Positions 1 to 7,560 of a stretch of 64,000 nucleotides of DNA are shown piece by piece (positions within the stretch are counted from its first letter, which is position 1; the number at the start of each line of letters is the position of its first letter). This DNA comes from Anaerolineales bacterium. Lineage in GTDB: Bacteria; Chloroflexota; Anaerolineae; Anaerolineales; Villigracilaceae. The stretch spans positions 496,001-560,000 of the forward strand of contig JACKAW010000002.1 in the NCBI GenBank assembly GCA_020634885.1, written 5' to 3'. Both the position numbers and the translations under genes were made by a program. The notes beneath the pieces were generated by a model, which saw only the letters and a list, made by a program, of their open reading frames with translations, ran no database searches and was not told the origin of the DNA.

Positions 1-1
1 C

Positions 2-400
2 ACCTATGAACAAGGCGGCGATTATGCCCCCGTCCCTGCCGGGTATTGGGTAGACCTGACCTCCCTTGCTCAAGCCTATGGTTGGGAGCGCGTTCCGGCG
101 TTGCCGACATGGCGTACATATTACAAAGGCGCGCGCTTTACAACCTTCGTCCAAACCGGCGGGCTGACGTGGGACCAAGCCATGCGTGAACTTTACCCCA
201 TCGAAGCGATTTCCACGCCCACGCGTGTGTTCCTGCCCACATTAACGCCAACCACTACAGCCACACTCACACCGACCATAAGACCCACGCGCACGCCGCG
301 TATGACGCTTACCCCGAGCCTTACGCCGTCGATTACACCTACACCCTCCGAAACACCCGCGCCGACCTTCACGCCCACCCCGCCAACGGTTATTCCGTAA
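2..400 (+). CDS. C-terminal part of an exported Thr/Pro-tailed protein (5' end outside window)
   Basis: The reading frame is open from the first bases of the window to a TAA at 398-400, so the gene starts upstream. The visible 132 residues have a short folded part (about 1-70, rich in Tyr, Trp and Gly) followed by about 60 residues of Thr/Pro repeats. Such tails are common as linkers or wall spacers in Chloroflexota exported proteins. No catalytic motif is visible and the family is not recognised. The stop overlaps the next start by one base (TAATG), so the two genes are probably translationally coupled and may act together in the envelope. Confidence 0.6.
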   Translation, partial: TYEQGGDYAPVPAGYWVDLTSLAQAYGWERVPALPTWRTYYKGARFTTFVQTGGLTWDQAMRELYPIEAISTPTRVFLPTLTPTTTATLTPTIRPTRTPRMTLTPSLTPSITPTPSETPAPTFTPTPPTVIP

Positions 401-1479
401 TGTCTGTAAAACGTCTTCTTGCTTCCGCTTTCCTTTTGCTTCTTGCGGCTTGCTCGAACCCTTTGATGGGTGCCCAGCCCACAGAGGTGATTCCGTTTGA
501 TGCGCTGGAACAACCCCAAACTGATTCAGAGGCGTTGATCACTCCCTCGCCGCAGCCTTTTCAATTCAGCCTTCCCACTCCGGGCGCAGAGCCAATCACA
601 AACTGGCGTCCGCCGCTTTACCCTGTGCCTTGGGCGGTGGGTCCCTACGATCATTTTTATTTCACACGCCCCATCGCTGCCGACCAAAAGAACTGGCCCA
701 CAGCAGATTATCGCTACGGCGGAATTTTTTTTGGGCGTAACATCGTTCATACCGGCGTGGATATTCCCTCGCCCGAAGGGACACCCATTATGGCGGCAGG
801 ACCCGGCACGGTCGTTTGGGCAGGCTGGGGCTTGTTCCGCGAAACGCCAGATGACCGTACTGACCCGTACGGTCTGGCGGTTGCCATTCGTCATGATTTT
901 GGTTTTAACGACCAGCAGTTGTTTACCGTGTATGCCCACATGAGCGAGATGAATGTGATCGTGGGTCAGCATGTGGAAACCGGTGAAGTCATCGGCTTTG
1001 TTGGCAGTACCGGCGCAACTACAGGACCGCATGTGCATTTTGAAGTACGCTTTCCAAGCAATTCTTTTTTCTACACCTATAACCCCGAGTTGTGGATCGC
1101 CCCTCCGCAGGGTTGGGGAGTCTTGGCTGGGCGTATCATGAATGAAAAAGGGGAGCCGCTTCAACAAATGGAACTTTTGGTAGCGCCGGAAAACGCATCG
1201 CGAACGTTTACGGCTCGAACCTACGGAAAAAAAGGGGCGATCAACTCAGACCCCTACTACCAGGAGAATTTTGTGCTCGGCGACCTGCCAGCAGGGATCT
1301 ATAAAGTTACGTTCAAATATGACGATATTCGTATGCAAACTTGGGTGGAGATCTTCCCCGGACAGGTAACCTACTTTACCTACAAGCATGAAGAAGGGTT
1401 TACAGTGGCGCCGCCGCCCGCACCCGAATTGGATTTTGTACCTGAAAATCTGCCCGCCACACCCACCTCTGTGCCATAA
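400..1479 (+). CDS. M23 (LytM) family metallopeptidase lipoprotein
   Basis: This 359-residue protein begins with a lipoprotein signal; the hydrophobic stretch ends in LAAC with the lipid-modified Cys at residue 18. An M23/LytM domain spans about 105-225. Zinc ligands fit HxxxD at H117/D121 and HxH at H211/H213, and H180 (YAHM) is the second catalytic-site His, so it should be an active peptidoglycan endopeptidase rather than a degenerate EnvC/NlpD activator. Residues 240-340 look like a beta-sandwich (carboxypeptidase-regulatory-like), followed by a Pro-rich end. It overlaps the upstream gene by one base. The substrate (wall cross-links) is inferred from the family. Confidence 0.9.
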   Translation: MSVKRLLASAFLLLLAACSNPLMGAQPTEVIPFDALEQPQTDSEALITPSPQPFQFSLPTPGAEPITNWRPPLYPVPWAVGPYDHFYFTRPIAADQKNWPTADYRYGGIFFGRNIVHTGVDIPSPEGTPIMAAGPGTVVWAGWGLFRETPDDRTDPYGLAVAIRHDFGFNDQQLFTVYAHMSEMNVIVGQHVETGEVIGFVGSTGATTGPHVHFEVRFPSNSFFYTYNPELWIAPPQGWGVLAGRIMNEKGEPLQQMELLVAPENASRTFTARTYGKKGAINSDPYYQENFVLGDLPAGIYKVTFKYDDIRMQTWVEIFPGQVTYFTYKHEEGFTVAPPPAPELDFVPENLPATPTSVP

Positions 1480-1510
1480 ATTTCAAACTCAAAACAAGGT
1501 TGTAAATCTC

Positions 1511-1538
1511 TTGACGTTTAGAACAACTGTGCTATACT
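1511..1538 (+). promoter_or_regulatory. Predicted sigma-70-type promoter of recA
   Basis: TTGACG (1511-1516) and TATACT (1533-1538) are separated by 16 bp. The bases before the -10 box also fit an extended -10 (TGC). It lies about 75 bp before the recA start. Confidence 0.7.
1521..1532 (+). promoter_or_regulatory. Possible LexA (SOS) box in the recA promoter
   Basis: GAACAACTGTGC fits the Gram-positive/Chloroflexi-type pattern GAAC-N4-GTTC with one mismatch and lies between the -35 and -10 boxes, where a repressor would block polymerase. A related sequence lies at the uvrA promoter. Part of the match (TGTGC) could instead be an extended -10 element. Confidence 0.4.
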
Positions 1539-1612
1539 CTCGACAACTTAACCCAATAAACCCTTGTATCTCTTGAAATCGATGTGGTTAAGCAAAAAGG
1601 AGAATTTTACTC

Positions 1613-2719
1613 ATGGCAAGAAAAGCCCGTGCCGCTGCTACAGAAGCAGCCCCCTCAAATGTAGAAAATGCCAAACGCGCCGTTTTGGATAAAGCTGTCG
1701 GCGATATTTTAAAACGTTATGGAGATGGCTCCATCATGCGCCTGGGTGAAGCCCATGCCATGGTCACCGAAATTATCCCCACCGGCTCGCTCTCGCTCGA
1801 TATTGCCTTAGGTGTTGGCGGCGTTCCGCGTGGGCGCGTGGTAGAAATTTACGGACCAGAATCTTCGGGTAAAACCACCCTTTGTTTACACATTGTCGCC
1901 GAAGCTCAAAAGAGTGGCGGCACTGCAGCCTTTATTGATATGGAACACGCGCTCGACCCCGTCTATGCTGCCCGCCTCGGTGTGGATATTGACAACCTGC
2001 TCGTCTCTCAGCCCGATACCGGCGAACAAGCGCTCGAAATTACCGAAACACTCGTCCGCTCCGGCGCTGTCGATGTCGTCATCGTCGACTCTGTTGCCGC
2101 CCTCGTGCCGCGCAACGAAATCGAAGGCGACATGGGCGATGCCAGCATGGGTATGCAGGCGCGTCTCATGTCTCAGGCGCTCCGCAAACTCAGCGGCGCC
2201 ATCAACCAAACCAAGACCACCGTCATCTTTACCAACCAACTCCGCCAGAAGATCGGCGTCATGTTCGGCAACCCCGAAACCACCACGGGCGGTCAGGCGC
2301 TCAAATTCTACGCCTCCCTTCGTCTCGATGTCCGCCGCATCCAAGCGATTAAGATGGGTGAAGAAGTGATCGGCAACCGCACCCGCATCAAAGTCGTCAA
2401 GAACAAAGTTGCACCGCCCTTCCGCACCGCCGAATTTGACATCATGTTCAACGAAGGCATCTCCAAGAGTGGCGACGTGCTCGACCTGGCAACCAAATTT
2501 GAAGTTGTTCAGAAGCGCGGCGCGTTCTTCTCCTATGGCGATATCCGCATCGGTCAGGGACGTGAGAACGCCAAAGAGTATTTGCGCACCAACCCCGACC
2601 TCATGGCAGAGATCGAAACCGTTATTCGCCAAAAATCATCCACTGGCGAAATTGCCTTGCCGCTCGATATGGGCGAAGGCGGCGGTGAAGAGCCAGCAGG
2701 CGGCGACGAAGAAGCATAA
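1613..2719 (+). CDS. recA: Recombinase RecA
   Basis: RecA forms an ATP-dependent filament on single-stranded DNA, catalyses strand exchange and triggers LexA self-cleavage. The 368-residue protein is full length. Walker A is GPESSGKT at residues 81-88, and the core includes the conserved VVIVDSVAALVP and TNQLRQKIGVMFGNPETTTGG segments. The N-terminus is Ala-rich and the C-terminus acidic and Gly-rich (EGGGEEPAGGDEEA), as usual for the autoinhibitory tail. The ATG at 1613 has AAGGAG at 1597-1602. A good promoter precedes it and a strong terminator follows, so it is a single-gene unit. Confidence 0.99.
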   Translation: MARKARAAATEAAPSNVENAKRAVLDKAVGDILKRYGDGSIMRLGEAHAMVTEIIPTGSLSLDIALGVGGVPRGRVVEIYGPESSGKTTLCLHIVAEAQKSGGTAAFIDMEHALDPVYAARLGVDIDNLLVSQPDTGEQALEITETLVRSGAVDVVIVDSVAALVPRNEIEGDMGDASMGMQARLMSQALRKLSGAINQTKTTVIFTNQLRQKIGVMFGNPETTTGGQALKFYASLRLDVRRIQAIKMGEEVIGNRTRIKVVKNKVAPPFRTAEFDIMFNEGISKSGDVLDLATKFEVVQKRGAFFSYGDIRIGQGRENAKEYLRTNPDLMAEIETVIRQKSSTGEIALPLDMGEGGGEEPAGGDEEA

Positions 2720-2725
2720 AAACGT

Positions 2726-2756
2726 AGGGATGCGGCTAGCCCGCATCCCTTTTTTT
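2726..2756 (+). terminator. Rho-independent terminator of recA
   Basis: A 10-bp stem AGGGATGCGG/CCGCATCCCT with a 5-nt loop is followed by seven T residues, starting 7 nt after the recA stop. Confidence 0.93.
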
Positions 2757-2771
2757 GTATAATCGCAAATA

Positions 2772-3308
2772 ATGACGCCACGCCTCTTTCCTCGCTCGTT
2801 CCTGATTCTCCTCCCGATCCTTTTTCTCACTGTGGGCTGTGGCGCTCAATCCACGCCCACACCCTTCCGCCCGCCGACAGCGATTCCGCCTACGCAGCCT
2901 AGCCCAACCCCCACGCCTTTACCTCCCACACCAACACCCGCTGTCACGCTGGCGCCCACTCCAACCGAAGGTCCCTGCTTTAATGAATTAACCTTTCTAG
3001 AAGATGCGACGATCGAAGACGGCACAACCTTTGCCCCCGGCGAACCCATTGATAAACAATGGCTTGTTCAGAACGATGGCTCTTGTGATTGGGTCTCGTC
3101 TTACACGCTCAAGTGGGTGGGGGGGCATCCCATTGGCGTATTGGAAGATCAACCCCTGTACCCTGCCAAAGCGGGCGTGCAAGTCACCTTGCGGATCGTT
3201 TTCACCGCTCCTGCCGAACCCGGCGTCTACCAAACCGTATGGCAGGCAGCAGACCCAGATGGGAACTTGTTCGGCGAAACAGTTTTTATGGAAATTATCG
3301 TGAAATAA
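2772..3308 (+). CDS. Lipoprotein with NBR1-Ig-like domain
   Basis: The 178-residue protein has a lipoprotein signal (lipobox Cys at residue 23), a Thr/Pro-rich linker (about 28-62) and one beta-sandwich domain (about 66-178). The domain shows the NBR1 'next to BRCA1' Ig-like pattern: an early GTTF.PG stretch, W-V-NDG-CDW in the middle, and PG.Y...W...DP.G near the end. In bacteria this domain occurs on surface proteins and probably binds protein or glycan; the ligand is unknown. A TATAAT (2758-2763) ends 8 nt before the ATG and there is no Shine-Dalgarno sequence, so the mRNA may have almost no leader. Confidence 0.8.
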   Translation: MTPRLFPRSFLILLPILFLTVGCGAQSTPTPFRPPTAIPPTQPSPTPTPLPPTPTPAVTLAPTPTEGPCFNELTFLEDATIEDGTTFAPGEPIDKQWLVQNDGSCDWVSSYTLKWVGGHPIGVLEDQPLYPAKAGVQVTLRIVFTAPAEPGVYQTVWQAADPDGNLFGETVFMEIIVK

Positions 3309-3329
3309 AGTTTCTGAAAGGGAAACTGT

Positions 3330-3698
3330 ATGCCTGCACAGCCTGAATTTTCCATTGTTTTTGAAAACCTCAAAACCATCCTAAAACCTTACGCCAAAAA
3401 ACTGAGCCTCAAAAACGATACACATGAGATGTTTTACCTCGACGCACCCTACAGCGAAAAGTGGAAGAAGGAACTTTTCTTCGCCTCTGCACAGATCAAG
3501 AAGAATTACGTCTCGTTCTACCTGATGCCTGTTTACATGTACCCTGACCTGCTGAAGAACATCTCGCCAGAACTCAAAAAGCGAATGCAGGGAAAATCCT
3601 GTTTCAACTTCAAGACTGTCGAAAAATCCCTGTTTAATGAGTTGAACGAACTCACAAAACAGGGATTTGAACGGCTGATGAAAGAAGAATATAGTTAA
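3330..3698 (+). CDS. DUF1801/YdhG-like protein
   Basis: This 122-residue soluble protein has no signal peptide. The order of motifs (FYLDAPYSEKWKKELFFASAQ, then an aromatic VSFYLMPVYMYP strand, and GKSCFNFK near the C-terminus) resembles the DUF1801/YdhG fold, a small alpha-beta domain of unknown function. A GAAAGGG Shine-Dalgarno sequence precedes the ATG. It is convergent with the XRE regulator. Family assignment is by memory of the motif pattern, and the function is not known. Confidence 0.6.
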   Translation: MPAQPEFSIVFENLKTILKPYAKKLSLKNDTHEMFYLDAPYSEKWKKELFFASAQIKKNYVSFYLMPVYMYPDLLKNISPELKKRMQGKSCFNFKTVEKSLFNELNELTKQGFERLMKEEYS

Positions 3699-3725
3699 TC
3701 TGTTTTCAAGAAATCGAACACCCGC

Positions 3726-4622
3726 TTATAGAAAATCCTTTTTGGGCCACGGCGCCAGCGGAGGGAGCACGCCAAGCCCTGCTTTCTTTTCCAGTTCAGC
3801 AAATACAGCGCGGGTGTGCTCATCAAGCGGCAGGTACTGATTGAGGAACAACTCACCATGGGGCGTGATGGAGGTCGTGGTGGCTGTGGCGTAGATGATG
3901 GGACCAAAATCTGCATGGGTGTAGGAAAACGTGTCAGAATTCGCTTCACGATCCTGCTCTGTAGATGAGACCATCTTCCAATACCGGTCAAACAGTGGGT
4001 ACTCATTTTGGTCGCGGAAGGCTTTCATTAGATATTGAAAATACGGCTTGGCGCGGTACCGCAAACTGTTCTCGCGGACAAAACGCATGGAGCCCACAGC
4101 GTACTGCTCCCAATTTTCTGTGATCTTTGATCTCACCGCAAGTTCCTTGCCAAACATTACGCGCACGGTGGTAAATCCGCCGGGGGTATTGTGAGCGCTT
4201 AACATCATTTCGGGGGTAGGTTGAAAGAAGGCAAACGCCATATTATTCAAGACAAGCACATCCGAATAAACATCCATAATAAAAGCGGGGACGTTTAACT
4301 TCTCAATAATACTCGTCATTTTCCCAAGCACTTTCACAATATCCACCGTGTCTGTGGCGAGTGCTGCCGATGGCTGGCGGATGATGTATTGCTGTTTCAC
4401 TCCGCTTGCAGCCAGAAAGAATTCACGCCGTTCAATGGTTGTCAGGTGAAGAGAATTGGCAAGTTTAATAAGCAATTCAGGCTCAAAATATTTCTTTACC
4501 CCGCGTTCGATCTGGCTGATCACTGCAAGATTGATCCCCGAAGCCTCATGCAGTTGAAACTGCGTGAAATCCCGATCCTGCCGTAAAAGAGATACGAGCG
4601 TACCAAACTCCATTCTGTCCAT
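3726..4622 (-). CDS. XRE-family transcriptional regulator with MmyB-like ligand-binding domain
   Basis: The 298-residue protein has an N-terminal helix-turn-helix of the Cro/C1 (XRE) type (about residues 8-62; GINLAVISQIERGVKKYFEPELLIKLANSL is its core) followed by about 200 residues resembling the PAS-like ligand-binding part of MmyB-type regulators (DVLVLNNMAFAFF at about 115). Such proteins often control a neighbouring gene in response to a small hydrophobic ligand. It stands alone on the minus strand, and the nearest upstream element is the orphan RNA-like unit at 4716-4810. Ligand and target are unknown. Confidence 0.75.
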   Translation of the reverse strand: MDRMEFGTLVSLLRQDRDFTQFQLHEASGINLAVISQIERGVKKYFEPELLIKLANSLHLTTIERREFFLAASGVKQQYIIRQPSAALATDTVDIVKVLGKMTSIIEKLNVPAFIMDVYSDVLVLNNMAFAFFQPTPEMMLSAHNTPGGFTTVRVMFGKELAVRSKITENWEQYAVGSMRFVRENSLRYRAKPYFQYLMKAFRDQNEYPLFDRYWKMVSSTEQDREANSDTFSYTHADFGPIIYATATTTSITPHGELFLNQYLPLDEHTRAVFAELEKKAGLGVLPPLAPWPKKDFL

Positions 4623-4715
4623 TTGAGGTCTCCTGTCGGAAAAAAACGACTGTAAAAAATCTTGGAGTCCATTCTAACCTGATTTGCTGTACAGGACCCC
4701 CTTTTTTTATTAAAT

Positions 4716-4810
4716 TATAGGTACTTCTTCTTTTGAGATGTTGCCTATGCAGTGGGGGCGAGGGGAACCTGCATTGGGAGCCTCAGCCAAAAAATGGCTG
4801 GGGCTTTTTT
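4716..4810 (+). ncRNA. Candidate orphan small RNA ending in a strong terminator
   Basis: The gap between two minus-strand genes contains a plus-strand unit. A promoter-like TTGCTG (4684-4689) with TATTAA 18-19 bp downstream is followed by a stem-loop whose arms ATGCAG and CTGCAT enclose a G-rich loop (GGGGGCGAGGGG), and then by a perfect terminator. No plus-strand gene lies within 1 kb upstream and the downstream sequence is antisense to a gene, so the terminator has no obvious client except a short RNA of about 90 nt. No known RNA family was recognised. The alternative is a terminator for read-through transcription. Confidence 0.4.
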
Positions 4811-4811
4811 T
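4779..4811 (+). terminator. Rho-independent terminator, plus strand, without an upstream plus-strand gene
   Basis: An 11-bp stem AGCCTCAGCCA/TGGCTGGGGCT with one G-U pair and a short A loop is followed by T7. On the minus strand the stem is not followed by T, so the direction is clear. Confidence 0.85.
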
Positions 4812-4818
4812 ATGGGCA

Positions 4819-5640
4819 CTAAAATTCAATTTCGCCGATCTGGTCAAAATTAAGCTCAAAATATTCCTCTGCCTCATGTTCACTTTCAACATCAAATGCA
4901 TCGCCCGCACGAACGCCGCGATTGCAGTATGACCGATAAGGACAGTAGAGACAACGCTTGATTTCCTCTGTTTTTGGGTAATTTGAGGCGTTTTTTATCT
5001 CTTCAGCCAGATTCAAGAGAGCATCCCAATCCCGTTTGAACTGGTCACTCGTGTACGAGAAGTGCGCCGGGTCGTTGGGAAAATTTGAGAACCAATAGAT
5101 CATTTCAATCTGCTCAGGGTTAATCGGCTTGCCGCCATTGAGAAACGCGCCTGCCTGCACAAGCAATGCACGGTACACCCGCGTTTGAAAACGAATGGCA
5201 AGAAGGTCACTCTTTGGTCTTTTGCGATAGGTCTTCCAATCGTAGACTCTAAATTTTTTTGCATCAAAGGCGATTAGATCGTATTTCGCAACCAGGCGAA
5301 AAGGACCAAGTGGCGCAGAGAGTGTGATCTCAGTTCGTACACCTGAAAGGTTTTTAAGACCGCTCAAGTCTTTGGCGCTTGTGAAATTCTCCCACCAATT
5401 TGCAAGGTTATCCGTATTCGCCAATTTTGAGATCTGCTCTTCAGGAATACCAATGAAAAATTGCTGAACAAGCCGGTGAAAATTCTCCCCCTCGCGTTGA
5501 TGCTTTTCATTTTCAAGCGCGGGTTCTGTTTCAATGGCAGGGTACGAAATTTTTTGCAGGTAGCGCAACTCAAAGCGGCGCGGACAATCGAAATAATCTT
5601 GCAACGACGACTGGCTGAGTGAGGTTAGTTCAATGGGCAT
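4819..5640 (-). CDS. PD-(D/E)XK nuclease with RecB/AddB-type iron-sulfur cysteines
   Basis: This 273-residue protein has the RecB-family nuclease order: SSLQDYFDCPRRFEL near the N-terminus, GxxxH (H55), D121, D134-W-K136, and QTRVY (Q152...Y156). Four cysteines, C19 and C230/C233/C239 (CxxCx5C), match the iron-sulfur staple of AddB and Cas4-like nucleases. Fold and catalytic residues indicate a metal-dependent DNase. It is a stand-alone domain without a helicase, and no cas genes are nearby, so it is not a Cas4 of a local CRISPR system. Its role (repair or DNA end processing) is inferred from the family only. Confidence 0.8.
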   Translation of the reverse strand: MPIELTSLSQSSLQDYFDCPRRFELRYLQKISYPAIETEPALENEKHQREGENFHRLVQQFFIGIPEEQISKLANTDNLANWWENFTSAKDLSGLKNLSGVRTEITLSAPLGPFRLVAKYDLIAFDAKKFRVYDWKTYRKRPKSDLLAIRFQTRVYRALLVQAGAFLNGGKPINPEQIEMIYWFSNFPNDPAHFSYTSDQFKRDWDALLNLAEEIKNASNYPKTEEIKRCLYCPYRSYCNRGVRAGDAFDVESEHEAEEYFELNFDQIGEIEF

Positions 5641-5660
5641 AACTTATTTTGCCACAGAAA

Positions 5661-5689
5661 TTCAAGTTCCTGCATGTCTCAGGTATAAT
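5661..5689 (+). promoter_or_regulatory. Predicted promoter of the leader ORF and ABC-F gene
   Basis: TTCAAG (5661-5666) and a perfect TATAAT (5684-5689) are 17 bp apart. The expected transcription start falls on the A of the leader ORF start codon at 5696, so the transcript would be leaderless. Confidence 0.6.
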
Positions 5690-5695
5690 CACCAC

Positions 5696-5791
5696 ATGCT
5701 TTACATCTTCCGTACAGGCAAACCTCTTTTTGCAATGGCAATCAATGGCTTCGAGCAGGCTCTTCCTTGTCGTATTGCGCCTGCATCCTGA
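5696..5791 (+). CDS. Predicted 31-codon leader peptide upstream of the ABC-F gene
   Basis: An ATG exactly 6 nt after TATAAT opens a 31-codon ORF (MLYIFRTGKPLF...) ending in TGA at 5789-5791. It is followed by a terminator hairpin (5813-5838) and then the ABC-F gene. The last codons contain CGCCTGCA (5778-5785), nearly the same as the 5' arm of the terminator (CGCCGCAG), so it could pair with the 3' arm and block the terminator. This is the layout of ribosome-mediated attenuation known for several antibiotic-responsive ABC-F genes. Translation is not proven, and no homologue of the peptide is recognised. Confidence 0.45.
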   Translation: MLYIFRTGKPLFAMAINGFEQALPCRIAPAS

Positions 5792-5812
5792 AAGATCACA
5801 CCCGCTTTCACA

Positions 5813-5838
5813 CGCCGCAGGTAGACTGCGGCGTTTTT
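5813..5838 (+). terminator. Attenuator-like terminator before the ABC-F gene
   Basis: An 8-bp GC-rich stem CGCCGCAG/CTGCGGCG with loop GTAGA is followed by T6, 39 nt before the ABC-F start. The only plus-strand gene upstream of it is the short leader ORF. Confidence 0.75.
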
Positions 5839-5876
5839 TGTTTAACTTGTACATCACACTTAAAATAGAGAAACCC

Positions 5877-7511
5877 ATGATCCAAATTCAACTTTCCAAT
5901 ATCACCCTTGTCCTCGGTGCCAAACGCATTTTCGAAAACCTCAACTGGGAGATCCAGCACGGACAGCGCATCGGTCTGATCGGTGCGAACGGCGCGGGGA
6001 AGTCCTCGCTGTTCAAACTCATCGAAGGGGAATATGCTCCCGAACTGGGCGGAAGCATCACCCGCGCCCGCCTCATTACAACGGGATACCTGCCTCAGCA
6101 CCCCGAACTTGATCCCACGCTGACGGCTTTCGCCGCCGCCCTGCAAGGCAACCCGCGCGTGGCGGAAGTCCATGCCGAGTTGGAAAAAGTCGAAACCAGC
6201 CTGGGTGACCCAACAGTGTATGGCGACGAAAAGAAATTGCAGCGTGCGCTTGAGAGGCAAAGTCAACTCATTGAAGAATACCACGCCCTCGGCGGTGACT
6301 CGTACCCCGAGCGGGTGAGGAATCTACTGCTTGGGCTGGGACTCGCTCAAAGCGAATTGGACAAGTCGTTATCTTTGTTGAGCGGCGGGCAAAAGAAACT
6401 TGTCGGTTTGGCGCGGCTGCTTTTGCTGAATCCAGATATCCTGTTGTTGGACGAGCCGGATAATCATCTCGACCTGCCCGGCAAAATGTATCTCGAAAAA
6501 CTCATCCGCGAATATGATGGCACAGTCGTCATCATCTCGCATGACCGTTATTTGCTTGATGCTGCTGTGACGCATATCGCCGAGATCGAAGACGGCAAGA
6601 TGACCGTTTTTGAGGGCGACTACACCTCATACATGGTGGATAAAGAAATGCGCCTTGCCCGCCAAGAGGAAATGTTCCGCGCCCAGCAGGTGACGATCAA
6701 ACGCCTTGAATCTGCAATTAAACGTTTGGCAATTTGGGGCAAGGTGTACGATAACGAAGACCTCTCTCGTAAATCCAAATCCATGCAGAAGCGCTTGGAT
6801 AAGATGGAGAAGGTTGAGAAACCGGTGACAGAACGCCGCCGTATGGAGATGCAGATCAATGGCTGGCGCGGCTCGAACAAGGTGCTGGAGTTGGATGGTG
6901 TTTCAAAGTCATTTGGTGAAAAGCGGGTGTTTGAAAATATTGAAGAGACGATCTGGCATGGTGAGCGGGTTGGGTTGATCGGTGCCAACGGGGCGGGCAA
7001 GTCTGTGTTGCTGCGGATGATCCTTGGCAAAGAGATGCCCGATGCGGGAGAGATAAAGATTGGTCCGAGTGTTGCCATTGGGCATTACGCACAGGAACAT
7101 GAAACATTGGATTTCAACCAAACTGTGCTGGATGCTGTCCGCTATGCTGGAGAGATGAGCGAATCACGCGCCACCGCATTTTTGTTGCGCTATCTGTTCA
7201 CATACAAGCAGGTCTCGCAAAGAATTGGCGAACTCTCCGGCGGTGAGCGCAGTCGCTTGCAGCTGGCATTGGTGGTGCTCTCCGGCGCGAACTTCCTCTT
7301 GTTGGATGAACCCACCAACAACCTCGATATCGCCTCTGCCGAGGTGCTTGAGCAGGCGCTCGAAGATTTCGAAGGGACGGTTCTTGTCATTTCTCATGAT
7401 CGTTATTTTTTGGATAGAACAGTTCAGCGATTGTTGGTGATCGAGAACGGGCAATTGGCTACTCATGCGGGCGGCTATAGCGATTATCTGTCCTTGAAGA
7501 GTATAAGGTAA
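5877..7511 (+). CDS. ABC-F family ATPase (ribosome-associated, Uup/EttA/resistance-type)
   Basis: The 544-residue protein carries two ABC ATPase domains and no membrane segment. Walker A motifs are at 36-43 and 369-376 (both GANGAGKS), signatures LSGGQ at 168-172 and LSGGE at 453-457, and Walker B/D-loop segments DEPDNHLD and DEPTNNLD. A basic, helical linker (about 250-330), the part that enters the ribosomal E site in this family, joins them. DEPDN in the first half replaces the usual DEPTN. The ATG at 5877 is chosen because the family fold begins right there; the frame is open further upstream but runs through the leader ORF and hairpin. Known members displace antibiotics or regulate translation; the substrate here is unknown. 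Confidence 0.92.
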   Translation: MIQIQLSNITLVLGAKRIFENLNWEIQHGQRIGLIGANGAGKSSLFKLIEGEYAPELGGSITRARLITTGYLPQHPELDPTLTAFAAALQGNPRVAEVHAELEKVETSLGDPTVYGDEKKLQRALERQSQLIEEYHALGGDSYPERVRNLLLGLGLAQSELDKSLSLLSGGQKKLVGLARLLLLNPDILLLDEPDNHLDLPGKMYLEKLIREYDGTVVIISHDRYLLDAAVTHIAEIEDGKMTVFEGDYTSYMVDKEMRLARQEEMFRAQQVTIKRLESAIKRLAIWGKVYDNEDLSRKSKSMQKRLDKMEKVEKPVTERRRMEMQINGWRGSNKVLELDGVSKSFGEKRVFENIEETIWHGERVGLIGANGAGKSVLLRMILGKEMPDAGEIKIGPSVAIGHYAQEHETLDFNQTVLDAVRYAGEMSESRATAFLLRYLFTYKQVSQRIGELSGGERSRLQLALVVLSGANFLLLDEPTNNLDIASAEVLEQALEDFEGTVLVISHDRYFLDRTVQRLLVIENGQLATHAGGYSDYLSLKSIR

Positions 7512-7560
7512 TGCCATATACTTGTTGTGTAATTCACAAACATAACAAAGGGAGCCTGTC

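Noticed and set aside
236..400. Thr/Pro-rich repeats as a possible tandem-repeat DNA element
   Set aside because: They are codon-level low complexity of an exported protein tail, as also seen in the LysM protein and several lipoproteins, not a DNA repeat with fixed units.
526..1167. Long open frames antisense to strong genes (for example under the M23 and recA genes)
   Set aside because: They lie opposite genes with clear homology, lack promoters and ribosome-binding sites, and reflect codon bias of the real gene.
4819..5640. Cas4 with a nearby CRISPR array
   Set aside because: No repeat-spacer array or cas gene is present in the window.
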